Numbered from the stretch's first letter, positions 32,501 through 41,880 are shown. The stretch: 42,312 nt of DNA from an uncultured Butyrivibrio sp. (GCA_946536145.1 CAMNEA010000020.1:1-42312); one strand, 5' to 3'. Made by a program: numbers and translations. The notes: a model not told the origin generated them from the sequence alone.

Positions 32501-34279
32501 ATGGAGAACAAACAGACAAGGAAGGTCAGCCTTATCACCAAGCTAACCATTATGGTCACCGTATTTGGTGTCATATCGCTGATCATGAACAGTGCCTATA
32601 CCTACATCACCCAGACAGTATCCTATCACAGGGAGTGTGAAAACAACCTTAGGAAGATCACCGACTATATGCAGGCAGAACTGGCTGAAGAGGGCGACGA
32701 TTTTAAGGAGCTGAAAGAATACTTTGAGCAGCATCATGAAGACATGCTTGTTCCGGCGGATTTTGGATGGGACTACAGCCAGGCAAAAGAGTCCTTTGAA
32801 GAATTGTTCAAAAAAGAATATCCCGGTAAGATTCCCGGGCGCGATGTAAGCTTTGCAGAACTTACGGATGAAGTAAAGAGCGCCTACGCCCTTTACCGCT
32901 ACGAGTACTGGATCAGTACTTTCCATTCCGTATCAGATAAGTTCAATCTTGTATACACCTATTTCATCTATCCACTTGATGAACCCAACGTGTGCTATAT
33001 GATAGATCCGATGCCTGATGTCAGATCCGTTGATGGTAAGGATTACTTTGCCCTTGGAGCCAGCGGTCCTTTGACTGCCGAAAAATATCCCATGATGTGG
33101 GAGGCCTGGCATACGCAGAAGTCACCCACCGGATTCGATGTCTTCGACAATGAATATGGTAATAACTATGCCTACTATGCACCGCTCGTTGTTGACGGAC
33201 AAGGGGTTGGTCTCATCGGCGCCGAGATCGCTGTTGCAAGTGTAAGCTCTACTATCCTGAGCTCAGTGCTCACCCAGATTTTCGGATACCTTATCATTCT
33301 GACCATAAGTATCAGCATCATGGTCTATCTGTCAAAGAGGGCGTTCATCAACAGGCTGCTTGACCTGACACACAGTGTTGCGGAATACTCAGAAAAGAAG
33401 GATCCCGCAGTAGCCGGCTTTATCAGAGAGCGTGAACAGGGTAATGACGAGATCCGAAGCCTCTCCGACAATTTTGCCGATATGATAGTCGAACTTAAGG
33501 ACTACATGGACAACCTTCAGTCTGTGACGGCCGAAAAGGAGAGAATAGGCGCAGAGCTCAACGTAGCGACTCAGATCCAGGCGGACATGCTTCCGAGGAT
33601 CTTCCCTACGTTCTCTGATAAAAAGGAGTACGAGCTCTTTGCGACAATGGATCCCGCCAAGGAAGTCGGCGGTGACTTCTACGATTTCTTCAACATCGAT
33701 GACGACCATCTCGGTCTTGTAGTGGCAGATGTATCCGGCAAAGGCGTACCTGCTGCCCTGTTCATGGTAATTGCCAAGACCCTTATCAAAAACCGCGCCC
33801 TTTTGGGAGGCTCTCCTTCCGAGGTTCTAAGCTACGCCAATGAGCAGCTTTGCGAAGGCAATGATGCCGAGCTTTTTGTCACTGTGTGGTTTGCGATAAT
33901 CGATGTACACACAGGAAAGGGCATAGCCGCCAATGCAGGTCATGAGCACCCTGCCATCAAGAGAGCGGGCGGTGAATTTGAGCTTTCTATCTACAAGCAT
34001 TCTGTAGCTGTTGCAACCATGGAAGGCATACGGTTCAGGGAGCACGAGTTTGAACTTCATCCCGGCGATATCCTCTTCTGCTATACAGACGGCGTCACCG
34101 AGGCAACCGATTCCGGCAACAACCTCTTCGGAAACGACAGACTCCTTGCCGCACTCAATAAAGATCCCAATGCTTCAGCCGAGGGTCTGTGCCAGAATGT
34201 CATGGAATCAATCGACGAATTTGTCGGACAGGCTCCTCAGTTTGACGACATCACGATGCTTTGCATAAAATTCAACTGA
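32501..34279 (+). CDS. Membrane PP2C/SpoIIE-type serine phosphatase with extracytoplasmic sensor
   Basis: This 592-residue protein has a first helix (~14-36), an extracytoplasmic Cache-like domain (~37-255, with YTYFIYP, VRSVDGKDYFALG, and YYAPLVVDGQGVGLIGAEI), a second helix (~262-285), a HAMP-like region (~286-345), a coiled linker (AEKERIGAELNVATQIQADMLPR in two parts) and a C-terminal PP2C_SIG phosphatase (EVGGDFYDFF, VVADVSGKGVPAALFM, NAGHEHP, DGVTEA, DDITMLCIK). RsbU/SpoIIE enzymes dephosphorylate anti-anti-sigma proteins, but no such partner is seen here. It follows the NRPS by 12 bases with AAAGGAG upstream, so it belongs to the same operon. Confidence 0.9.
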   Translation: MENKQTRKVSLITKLTIMVTVFGVISLIMNSAYTYITQTVSYHRECENNLRKITDYMQAELAEEGDDFKELKEYFEQHHEDMLVPADFGWDYSQAKESFEELFKKEYPGKIPGRDVSFAELTDEVKSAYALYRYEYWISTFHSVSDKFNLVYTYFIYPLDEPNVCYMIDPMPDVRSVDGKDYFALGASGPLTAEKYPMMWEAWHTQKSPTGFDVFDNEYGNNYAYYAPLVVDGQGVGLIGAEIAVASVSSTILSSVLTQIFGYLIILTISISIMVYLSKRAFINRLLDLTHSVAEYSEKKDPAVAGFIREREQGNDEIRSLSDNFADMIVELKDYMDNLQSVTAEKERIGAELNVATQIQADMLPRIFPTFSDKKEYELFATMDPAKEVGGDFYDFFNIDDDHLGLVVADVSGKGVPAALFMVIAKTLIKNRALLGGSPSEVLSYANEQLCEGNDAELFVTVWFAIIDVHTGKGIAANAGHEHPAIKRAGGEFELSIYKHSVAVATMEGIRFREHEFELHPGDILFCYTDGVTEATDSGNNLFGNDRLLAALNKDPNASAEGLCQNVMESIDEFVGQAPQFDDITMLCIKFN

Positions 34280-34307
34280 AGATAAAAGAGTGTAAAGGTC
34301 AAAAGTA

Positions 34308-34377
34308 ATGTCAGGGTCAAAAGTCTTCATCCACTTTCAAGCAAGCTTGACGAAGTGAAGACTTTTGACCCTGACAT
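34308..34377. terminator. Long hairpin between convergent operons
   Basis: Perfect 22-bp arms (34308-34329 and 34356-34377, beginning ATGTCAGGGTCAAAAG) enclose a further small stem (TCAAG/CTTGA). It lies 28 bases after the phosphatase stop and 4 bases after the end of the AAA+ gene on the opposite strand, so it can terminate both. T-tracts are weak on either side. Confidence 0.65.
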
Positions 34378-34381
34378 AATT

Positions 34382-36415
34382 TTACAGGTATGAATATTTT
34401 CCGAGCATGTCTACGGAAAAGTTCACGGTTGATCCCTTTGAGAGCTCTGCTTTTATGGCGTAGATCAGATGCGCCATCGACAGAACTCCATCTGTCATCG
34501 CTGCCCTCGCACAGGCATTTAAAAAGACTGTCTTTATGATGCTTCCCGTGAAGTCCCTGAACTGCTCCGCAAGATAATCTATATCGATGTTGTCATGAGG
34601 AACCCTGTCAGTAATAAGGCTCTCCCATATCTGGCGCCGTACGTCCGCATCGGGTGTGTCGAAGTGGATCACATACCTTATTCGCCTCATGAAAGCCGGA
34701 TCGATGTTTCCCTTTATATTGGTCGCCATTATCACTATCCCGCTGTAGGATTCCATTCTCTGAAGCAGGTAAGAGATCTCATTGTTGGCATACTTGTCCT
34801 TGGAGTCCTTGACTTCGCTCCTTTTTCCAAACAGAGAGTCAGCTTCGTCAAAAAACAGCACAACATTGGTCTTCTCAGCAAATGAGAACACCTTCTCCAG
34901 GTTCTTCTCCGTCTCTCCTATGTACTTGTCAACAATGTTAGAAAGATTGACCTGATAGAGTGGTATCCCAAGTTCTCCTGCAATAGCATTGGCAGTCATA
35001 GTCTTACCTGTTCCCGGAGGTCCCGACATCAGTACGCTCACTGCACAGCCGTATCTGTAGCTCTCAGAAAGCCCCCACCTGTCAAAAAGCACATGAGCGA
35101 TCCTCGCGCTTCCTATTGCATTTTTGATGGTCTCCGCAAGTTCCGGATTCATCTTAACGTCGCCAAGCCTCGTCTTAGGATAAAAGATCTGCCCAAGTTT
35201 CATGCTGTCGGCTATCCCGGAAGAAATCAGCGCAAGTCTTGAAAGAGCGACATTTTTATCCTCCCCTGCGTCCCCGTCTACATCCTTAAGCCCCCTCACC
35301 ATACGATACGTCTCGCTGGCATTTAAGTGATATCTCATGGCAGCTTCCTCAGGATTTATATCAAATCCAAACATGGAGGAAAATCCCTGCCATAGCTTCT
35401 TCCTCTCATCAAAAGATAGAGAATACTTCAACTCAAGGACACGGTATCCGAAATCATCTAATCTTCCGGAAAATCTTATGTTCAGGTCGCAGCACATTAT
35501 GACCGGTATATGAGCCCTGAGTATATGTATCAGAAAACTCTTTTCCAGAATCTCTGTCTCATGTTCACTGCCGCCCTTTAAAAGCTCATCTGTTAATCCA
35601 TACAGACATATTCCGCTATCCTGAAATATTGCCTCCCTTATAAGCTCATTTCTGGTAAAAGCAAAGTTCTCACCCATGGTGTTTGAAACTTCCCTCATAT
35701 CCAGGAAAAGAGTTTTTCTGCCGAGATTTTTTGCTATATGCCTTGCTATAAATCTCCTTCCTCCTCTTCCTGAGAGCTGAAGGATCTTTCCGCCGCCAGC
35801 GAAAAATTCCGTTCCTGCCTCTATCAGTTCTTTTGCAATAAAGGCATCGTGAAGCTCATCGGAAGGATCAGCCATATATCCGAAAAGTGACGTTCTGTAC
35901 ATGGGCTCATCACTTCCCATCAGATATCCCGCCACCCTGTCATCCATAGCTATGTTCTGATAAAGGAGCGGCATCTTCCTTAGGTCGAGTCCAAAAACAA
36001 GCGAAAGCTTATCCGCCTGTTTCAGGATCTCTTTTTCATCCGGAAAAGAGATCTCTTCAAGCTGATAAGCAAGTGAGAGATTGACACCTTTGTCAAAAAA
36101 TTCCTTCAGATAATCAATAAATTCGGGATAAAAGAAAACAGCGATCGACAGATCCAGGACAGTCCTGAGGACATCTCCCGCATCCAGAATATTCAAAAGT
36201 TTCTGATACCTTGCAGCATAAGGATCCAAAGGGATCTGACCGCTTCTACAGGTCATCTCCTGAATAGCCCAGTTGTCCATGGAGGAATCATCGAGTTTAT
36301 TCGTCAGTTCGCTCAGTCCTTTGTATTTACCAAGAGAATCCTCTGTTCCGCGCACCTGCAAATACGTGTTGCATCTAAGCATTATGAGTGCAGCATTTAC
36401 CTCAAGAAAATTCAT
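34382..36415 (-). CDS. AAA+ ATPase of the type found with contractile injection systems
   Basis: This 677-residue cytoplasmic protein has three parts. Residues ~1-200 are helical and unassigned. Residues ~210-380 resemble a degenerate P-loop domain (GGKILQLSGRGGRRFIARHIA) without intact Walker motifs. Residues ~430-677 are a canonical Cdc48-like AAA+ domain: Walker A PPGTGKT near 463-470, YIGETEKNLEKVF, Walker B VVLFFDEAD, FGKRSEVKD, a sensor in IMATN, and the arginine finger region FMRRIR. This arrangement is that of the ATPases in extracellular contractile injection (Afp/PVC-like) clusters, and of relatives found alone. No tail, sheath or baseplate genes are in the window. It follows the 892-codon partner by 24 bases. 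Confidence 0.87.
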   Translation of the reverse strand: MNFLEVNAALIMLRCNTYLQVRGTEDSLGKYKGLSELTNKLDDSSMDNWAIQEMTCRSGQIPLDPYAARYQKLLNILDAGDVLRTVLDLSIAVFFYPEFIDYLKEFFDKGVNLSLAYQLEEISFPDEKEILKQADKLSLVFGLDLRKMPLLYQNIAMDDRVAGYLMGSDEPMYRTSLFGYMADPSDELHDAFIAKELIEAGTEFFAGGGKILQLSGRGGRRFIARHIAKNLGRKTLFLDMREVSNTMGENFAFTRNELIREAIFQDSGICLYGLTDELLKGGSEHETEILEKSFLIHILRAHIPVIMCCDLNIRFSGRLDDFGYRVLELKYSLSFDERKKLWQGFSSMFGFDINPEEAAMRYHLNASETYRMVRGLKDVDGDAGEDKNVALSRLALISSGIADSMKLGQIFYPKTRLGDVKMNPELAETIKNAIGSARIAHVLFDRWGLSESYRYGCAVSVLMSGPPGTGKTMTANAIAGELGIPLYQVNLSNIVDKYIGETEKNLEKVFSFAEKTNVVLFFDEADSLFGKRSEVKDSKDKYANNEISYLLQRMESYSGIVIMATNIKGNIDPAFMRRIRYVIHFDTPDADVRRQIWESLITDRVPHDNIDIDYLAEQFRDFTGSIIKTVFLNACARAAMTDGVLSMAHLIYAIKAELSKGSTVNFSVDMLGKYSYL

Positions 36416-36439
36416 CAGTCTTCTGCCTTTCCATTAGCC

Positions 36440-39103
36440 TTATTTTGTCGAAAGTGCCGCCATCAGTGCATCTCTCCAGTTGGAAGGTGCGCCGACTGCC
36501 TGACGGATCCTGTCGAACCTCATCGTCTTCTTGAACTGCGGATAAGTCATTCTTGCAGGCTTGGAAATGTAGGCCGTCATCATTTTAAGCGCTGCCAGCT
36601 CGTCACTCTCACGGCCATCCTTCTGCATAATGTTGGAATAAAGGTCAATTGCAGCATACACTTTAGAGATGTCCGCCAGATGTTTGGCACTCTTTATACC
36701 CGTCTCTTCAGCAAGCACCTCTTTTGTAGAGATCTTACTCTTCGGTACATTTCCTGCTGTCAGCTGATCAAGCAGTTCCTCGTCCTGTTTGGCTTCTCCC
36801 CATCTTATGACAAACTGTGAAAGATATCTGTCAGTGTTCGGAGCAGTTTTAAAGGCAGCCTCAGGCACTTTCTCTTTTTCCGGAGGTTCCTTTTTTGCTT
36901 CCTCTTCATTCTTTTTTACTTCGCCGTTATTCTTTTTTTCTTCTTCCTTATTCTGAATGAGCCTGGCGATATTGCTGTCCCCTGCTTTCCATGTTTCCAG
37001 ATCAGCCTTCAAAGTATTACTGTTCAGAGAGGTTGCACTCATCTGAAGAGAAAGATACATGGCTTTGACATTTACTTTGGTACTTGCAATGCTCTCCTTC
37101 ATCGTATTCAGAACATCTGCCCCAAGTCTGGATGTGTCAAGATCCGACAGGGCCGCAATCAGATTGATGATCTCCTCACTAAGAAGGGCTGCCTGATTGG
37201 CTGCCATTATGCAGACATTTCTTTCTTTGTTGAGATTGAGGTTTTTTGTTTTCTCTTCGTCTGTCGCGTTTTTTGCAGGTTCAGGTATTCTTCCAAGACC
37301 TTTCTGCATAGCCCGCGTATTGATCACAACAGCTGCCGCCGCCAGTCTTTTACCGATCTCCATGGCATTTTTGGTCATAGTATCTATCCCGATACCCGTT
37401 ATCTCTACGAGTGTCGGCACGGCCTGCCTGAGTATCACCATCGCTTCCTTTTCAGCGTCCTGCTCGGGATTGATGTCATATAGAGCAGAAAGCCTTGAAA
37501 ACTCCCAGAAGTGTCTTATGGCAGTTAAATACATATTAAGGGCAGGCCCTATGACATTGCCGGACGTGGTGAGCTCTGTCAGGTCATTTGACTGCCCGGG
37601 AATACCCTCTTCATTTATTTTGAATTTGTAATAATCTACGATAGATTTATCATTTATATGGTCAAAGAAATCAGACTGTCTGAGCGCAATCCTGAATTTC
37701 TCCCGCTCGGCGATATATTCCTGCGAAGGGTTGCTGCCGGCAGCATATCCTCCCTGATCCTGAACCTGTCCGGGGTTGGATGGAACAAATTCGCCCCCGA
37801 TAAAGAAACCTTCCACAACTCCTCCAGCTCTGGTGATCATCCTGTAGACCTTTGAGTTGCTCTGTGAAAAGATCTCCGCGCCGTTTAAAACCTTCTCATC
37901 GGCGATCAGGTTTGCATTTTGAAGCTCTATCTTCTCCTGCGGATTTATCTGGTCATTTTTTTCAATCTGCCCATTATCATTGTACTGAAACCCTGATCGA
38001 AAGACATTGAAATCCTTGTCGATCATATATCTGATCCTGTCTGCTCCGGCTGTCCCTATCCGCTCTGTGGGAACCTGACCGGTTCTGGTGGCGACACCCT
38101 CAGCGCTTACCATACTATGGACCATATTCATTCCTTCCATAGTTCCTGTTGAAGCATCCTCAGGCTCAGATACATCAATATTGAAGCGGGTGGAGGCATA
38201 AGGATCCCCTATCCCTTCAGGACCGTTCCTGGCAGTTTCCTCAAAGGCATTTATATCATCCTCTCTGAACACACCCCTGTATTCTGCGATCTTCTTTTCC
38301 GCATTGGGATTTGTAAGCTTGAGATCCGGATTGCCGTTCTCATCCTTCATATTTCTGGACATGGTGTAATAAGCCATAAATAGTCTGTCATAAGTGTCAT
38401 TTATCGGCTTGTATACGTTGTCATGGTAGCTGCGAAGCATACCATTCCAAACTTCAGCAGCCTTCCTGACATCTCCAATAGCATTCTTAGCAGCAGTCTT
38501 TTTGTTCTCGGCATCAGTTCTTGCCATATAGCGCATAGGTACTCTGTACGAATAGCGAGGACTGAACCTGGTTCTGCTCTCTTTGCCGTAGTCATTAAGT
38601 TTCTTTTGCTGGTCGGCATAAAACGCCTTGTCTTCGCCCGTCCCCTTGGTATCCGCAGCAGCCTTATACGCATTGAGCGTACTCTGTGCCTTCTCAAAAA
38701 GAGGCGTCCTGCTGCCATCGTCGGGGGTGGCCTCAGTTCCGTATGCCAGAATAAGAGCCTTGGTCTCTGCCATCAGTGCCTGTTTCATTGCACCCTGAAC
38801 ACCCTCAGCAGCCTTCTCCATTCCCTGTACGGAGTAGTCAGCATGAGCCTCTGCCATTTTCATGGCTTCATTCTCTGACTTCGAATTCTCCTGCTCCATC
38901 CTCATAAGAAGCGTATTGCGCACTCCTGTTGCCACACGCTCCTTCTGTTCGTCAGAAGTTGCTCCGATAGCCATAAACGAACGCGCTTCCGGAAGGTTCC
39001 TTAGCTGTTCATCCTGCGTTTCGCTCTTAATCCCCTTATCGTCTCCGTTTTGCTCCGGATTTTTTTTCTCATTTTCCTGTTGAATTATCTCGGGCTCCGG
39101 CAT
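36440..39103 (-). CDS. Large hypothetical protein, partner of the AAA+ ATPase
   Basis: I do not recognise this 887-residue protein. The start is placed at the ATG at 39103, with AGAGG 7 bases upstream; an earlier TTG at 39118 is less likely. It has no signal peptide or membrane helix. Most of it is predicted helical and charged, with a central beta-rich part (~320-440, e.g. ADRIRYMIDKDFNVFRSG and GGVVEGFFIGGEF), a Lys/Glu-rich low-complexity linker near 730-770, and a compact helical C-terminal domain (~780-887). The N-terminal ~60 residues are acidic and disordered in character. Tight linkage to the AAA+ gene suggests it is the ATPase's substrate, adaptor or an exported cargo (inference). 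Confidence 0.75.
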   Translation of the reverse strand: MPEPEIIQQENEKKNPEQNGDDKGIKSETQDEQLRNLPEARSFMAIGATSDEQKERVATGVRNTLLMRMEQENSKSENEAMKMAEAHADYSVQGMEKAAEGVQGAMKQALMAETKALILAYGTEATPDDGSRTPLFEKAQSTLNAYKAAADTKGTGEDKAFYADQQKKLNDYGKESRTRFSPRYSYRVPMRYMARTDAENKKTAAKNAIGDVRKAAEVWNGMLRSYHDNVYKPINDTYDRLFMAYYTMSRNMKDENGNPDLKLTNPNAEKKIAEYRGVFREDDINAFEETARNGPEGIGDPYASTRFNIDVSEPEDASTGTMEGMNMVHSMVSAEGVATRTGQVPTERIGTAGADRIRYMIDKDFNVFRSGFQYNDNGQIEKNDQINPQEKIELQNANLIADEKVLNGAEIFSQSNSKVYRMITRAGGVVEGFFIGGEFVPSNPGQVQDQGGYAAGSNPSQEYIAEREKFRIALRQSDFFDHINDKSIVDYYKFKINEEGIPGQSNDLTELTTSGNVIGPALNMYLTAIRHFWEFSRLSALYDINPEQDAEKEAMVILRQAVPTLVEITGIGIDTMTKNAMEIGKRLAAAAVVINTRAMQKGLGRIPEPAKNATDEEKTKNLNLNKERNVCIMAANQAALLSEEIINLIAALSDLDTSRLGADVLNTMKESIASTKVNVKAMYLSLQMSATSLNSNTLKADLETWKAGDSNIARLIQNKEEEKKNNGEVKKNEEEAKKEPPEKEKVPEAAFKTAPNTDRYLSQFVIRWGEAKQDEELLDQLTAGNVPKSKISTKEVLAEETGIKSAKHLADISKVYAAIDLYSNIMQKDGRESDELAALKMMTAYISKPARMTYPQFKKTMRFDRIRQAVGAPSNWRDALMAALSTK

Positions 39104-39136
39104 AGTATTACCTCTCAAAGCTCATAATTATTATGA

Positions 39137-39159
39137 TGTAAAGATCAAAAGTGATGTCA
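39137..39159. repeat. 23-bp word shared with 34291-34313
   Basis: The 23-bp word starting TGTAAAGATCAAAAGT occurs here and, with two mismatches and in the same orientation, at 34291-34313. The two copies bracket the AAA+ ATPase and its partner gene. It may be part of a transcript-end structure rather than a mobile-element end. Confidence 0.5.
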
Positions 39160-39248
39160 CCTACGATTTTTTATACGAATAATAAGCGCTTTTAGTCATA
39201 TAAACTGACATTGTTTATAGATTTTTGGATTTTGTTTATGTCTTTGGC

Positions 39249-40295
39249 TCATTCCTCAAAATACCTGTCATACACATCCATCAGATCCGAGGTGCGCACA
39301 TTCTCATCATTGACAAGGGTTATCTTTTCCCAGAGCTTCTCATTGAGATCCTTCGTCAGAGTAGAAACAAACGCGTCATACTGTGCACCGAAAACTTCTC
39401 TCTTTCGCTGGGCCACGATCCTTAGCTTGTTGGCCTCTGTCTGCTCGCGATCAAAGGTGCTGACACACCTTAGGATCACATAGCCATCTGATGTCTCCAC
39501 AATCCCGCTCACCTCATCATTCCCGAGATTGAAGGCTGCTTCCTCATAGGCCTCTTCCATCTCTCCTTTGCCAAAAGAGATTATATCCTCATCGGCCTCA
39601 TTGTACTCGGCCATAAGTTCATCAAAGCTCCTGCCCTCTCCAAGACGTATCATGACCTCTCTCGCAGTGGAAAGAGCAACCCTCTTTTTCTCATCACTGA
39701 AAGGTGTCTTATTTCCGCCTGCATCAAGTGTGTAGGTCTTAATAAGTATCTGCTCAACAGTGATAGTTCTTGCTTCGTCGTCGCTTATCTCGGGGTTGAT
39801 GTCCTTTATCAGATAATCATAAAACTTGTTGGCAACAGCCTGTTCAGTATAGATCTGCACAATGTCCTCATAGGTGACATTGTTCATCGCCGCCTTCTCG
39901 GCATCCGAAAGGCTGTCATAATACTCTTTAGCAGCTGCACTTATGATTTCATCCTCTTCCTCATCAAGGACGATCTCATTCTCCGCAGCGAGAAGATTCA
40001 TCACTTTAATCTGGGCGACCTTCGCAAGTACCGATTCCTTGAGCCTCTCCTCTACGGTTCCGCTGTCTGTCTTAGCACTCCATATCTCACTTCCGAACGA
40101 AGCCTCGTATCCGTCCTTGGTATTAACCAGATAGACCATTATCTCCGTCAGAGAACAAACCGAGTCCTCTATCCTGAACACCTCCTGGTTGGAGAACCCC
40201 GTGGTAAAGACTATCTTGCGGTCAAGAGCATCGTAGCCGCATCCTGTAAGGAAAAGACACAGTGCGCACAGGACAGCACATTTAAAGTTTCTCAT
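39249..40295 (-). CDS. PrsA/SurA-like peptidyl-prolyl isomerase lipoprotein
   Basis: This 348-residue foldase is anchored on the outer membrane face. The lipobox is LTGC (Cys19) after a short signal peptide. A SurA_N-like helical region runs ~50-175 (LAKVAQIKVMNLLAAENEIVL), followed by a parvulin (PPIC) domain at ~180-285 (ITVEQILIKTY, GRSFDELMAEYNE, FGKGEMEEAYEEAAFNLGNDEVSGIVETSDGYVILR in pieces) and a helical tail. The start overlaps the stop of the upstream flavoprotein gene (ATGA), so the two are coupled. PrsA proteins help exported proteins fold; the client is unknown. Confidence 0.88.
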   Translation of the reverse strand: MRNFKCAVLCALCLFLTGCGYDALDRKIVFTTGFSNQEVFRIEDSVCSLTEIMVYLVNTKDGYEASFGSEIWSAKTDSGTVEERLKESVLAKVAQIKVMNLLAAENEIVLDEEEDEIISAAAKEYYDSLSDAEKAAMNNVTYEDIVQIYTEQAVANKFYDYLIKDINPEISDDEARTITVEQILIKTYTLDAGGNKTPFSDEKKRVALSTAREVMIRLGEGRSFDELMAEYNEADEDIISFGKGEMEEAYEEAAFNLGNDEVSGIVETSDGYVILRCVSTFDREQTEANKLRIVAQRKREVFGAQYDAFVSTLTKDLNEKLWEKITLVNDENVRTSDLMDVYDRYFEE

Positions 40296-41695
40296 TGCTC
40301 AAGCGCCTTTATGATGCTGCGGGCAACAGACAGACCGTTGGCACTGGCCTGCTGAAGTCCCCTCGTAACACCTGCGCCGTCTCCTATGGCGCGAAGTCCC
40401 TTTATGCTTGTCTCAAAGTCTGTGTCAACAATGACTTTGTTGGAATAGAACTTGACTTCCACGCCGTAGAGCAGTGTCTCATCTGACGCGATTCCCGGAG
40501 TCACCTTGTCCAGAGCGCGGATCATCTCATCGAGGTCCACCATGATCCTGTGAGGAAATACCAGGGACAGATCTCCCGGCACTGCGTCCTTGAGCGTAGG
40601 AATCAGATTGTTCCTGCAAAGTCTCTCCTCAGTTGTCCTTCTGCCTCTCTTGAAATCCCCGTAGGTCTGAACCAGTATCTTGCCTCCGCACAGCATGTTT
40701 GAGAGCTCGGCGATCTTCTTGCCATACTCTATCGGTGTCTTGAAAGGCTTGGTAAAATTCTTGGACACAAGAAGCGCAAAATTGGTGTTGCTGGTCTTAA
40801 ATTCTTTGCCCTTGTACGCATGTCCGTTGACTACTGCAAGTCCGTTCTCATAGTATTCCGTAGCAACCTCTCCCGAAGGATTGGTGCAGAAGGTGCGCAC
40901 CTTGTCGTCAAAGGTAGGTGTGTGATAGATGAGCTTGGCCTCGTAAAGGTTCTCATTAAGGAACTGCATTACTTCGTCACGCACCTCGACCCTCACTCCC
41001 ACATCGACTGTTCCGGGTCTGGTCTCTATGCCGATCTCCTCGCACTTGTTGCTGAACCAGTCCGCACCCTCGCGGCCTACAGCACTGACGATCTCTTTTG
41101 CATAATATGTATTGCCCTTGTCTGTCGTAACACCGCAGGCTGCTCCGTCTTTTACAATAATGTCGGTGACCATGGTGTTAAACTCTATGGTGACTCCCTT
41201 GGAAAGGATATGCTCCTGAAGGCGGCTGTAGATCTTGTAGCCCTCCTCGGTTCCGAGGTGTCTTATGGGGCACTCCACAAGTTTGAGGTTGGCATTTATA
41301 GCTTTCCTCCTTATTTCCCTGATCTCTGCCTCTTTGTCGACTCCGTATACATTTTTGTCCGCTCCGAACTTAAGATATATCTCATCTGACTCATGGATCA
41401 GTTTTGTTGCCTCGTCGTATCCAAGGATGTCCGGAAGTGTGCCCCCCACATCAGGAGAGAGCGAAAGCTTGCCGTCAGAGAAGGCTCCTGCCCCCGCAAA
41501 ACCTGTTGTTATGGAGCATGGTTTACACCCTGCACAGGTCTTGGTTACCCTCTTTGGGCAATTTCTCTTCTCAATGGAACGCCCCTTCTCAATCATGAGC
41601 ACCTTGAGATCAGGGCGCTTCTCCATCAGCTCATACGCACAGAAGATACCGCCGGGGCCTGCTCCGATAATGATCACATCTATGTTATCTGACAT
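40292..41695 (-). CDS. FAD-dependent oxidoreductase, COG2509 family
   Basis: This 467-residue cytoplasmic flavoprotein has the Rossmann FAD motif VIIIGAGPGGIFCAYEL at the start, an EKG end of the second strand, and a Cys-rich segment NCPKRVTKTCAGCKPC, which is typical of the uncharacterised COG2509 dehydrogenases, followed by TGFAGAGAFSDGKL. A second FAD contact is near the C terminus (LRAIGDGAGVTRGLQQASANGLSVA). It has the usual full length. AGGAGG lies 7 bases before the ATG. The physiological substrate is unknown. The closely spaced cysteines could bind a cofactor or be redox active; that is an inference. Confidence 0.9.
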   Translation of the reverse strand: MSDNIDVIIIGAGPGGIFCAYELMEKRPDLKVLMIEKGRSIEKRNCPKRVTKTCAGCKPCSITTGFAGAGAFSDGKLSLSPDVGGTLPDILGYDEATKLIHESDEIYLKFGADKNVYGVDKEAEIREIRRKAINANLKLVECPIRHLGTEEGYKIYSRLQEHILSKGVTIEFNTMVTDIIVKDGAACGVTTDKGNTYYAKEIVSAVGREGADWFSNKCEEIGIETRPGTVDVGVRVEVRDEVMQFLNENLYEAKLIYHTPTFDDKVRTFCTNPSGEVATEYYENGLAVVNGHAYKGKEFKTSNTNFALLVSKNFTKPFKTPIEYGKKIAELSNMLCGGKILVQTYGDFKRGRRTTEERLCRNNLIPTLKDAVPGDLSLVFPHRIMVDLDEMIRALDKVTPGIASDETLLYGVEVKFYSNKVIVDTDFETSIKGLRAIGDGAGVTRGLQQASANGLSVARSIIKALEQ

Positions 41696-41729
41696 TTAAT
41701 TTCCTCCTAAAATCATTCCGGCAAAATAT

Positions 41730-41757
41730 GTTATACATTTTTGAATCAAAGATTCAA
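41730..41757 (-). promoter_or_regulatory. Possible promoter of the flavoprotein-foldase operon
   Basis: On the minus strand TTGAAT (41752-41757) and TATAAC (41730-41735) are 16 bp apart, 35 bases before the flavoprotein ATG. The -35 falls inside the terminal hairpin of the palindromic repeat copy at 41736-41880, so the repeat may provide part of this promoter. Confidence 0.4.
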
Positions 41758-41880
41758 AAATGCCGCAAACAAGCCATCCTAATGCGACTGCGTCGCAGGG
41801 CTTGTTTGCCTCTTGTATCATGTTCTCACGAAACCCGCAGCTGGTGCGGGTTTCTGAAATATCATTCAAGAAGTCATGCC
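41736..41880. repeat. Half-length copy of the palindromic repeat
   Basis: It has the same order of parts as one half of the element at 8126-8404: a terminal hairpin (CATTTTTGAATC, 41736-41747 with 41751-41762), a GCAAACAAGCC stem (41765-41775 with 41799-41809), and a GAAACCCGCA-type stem (41830-41854), then ATTCAAGAAGTCATG. Small open frames inside it repeat words like SCSHETRS that also occur in the other copies and are not genes. Confidence 0.78.
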
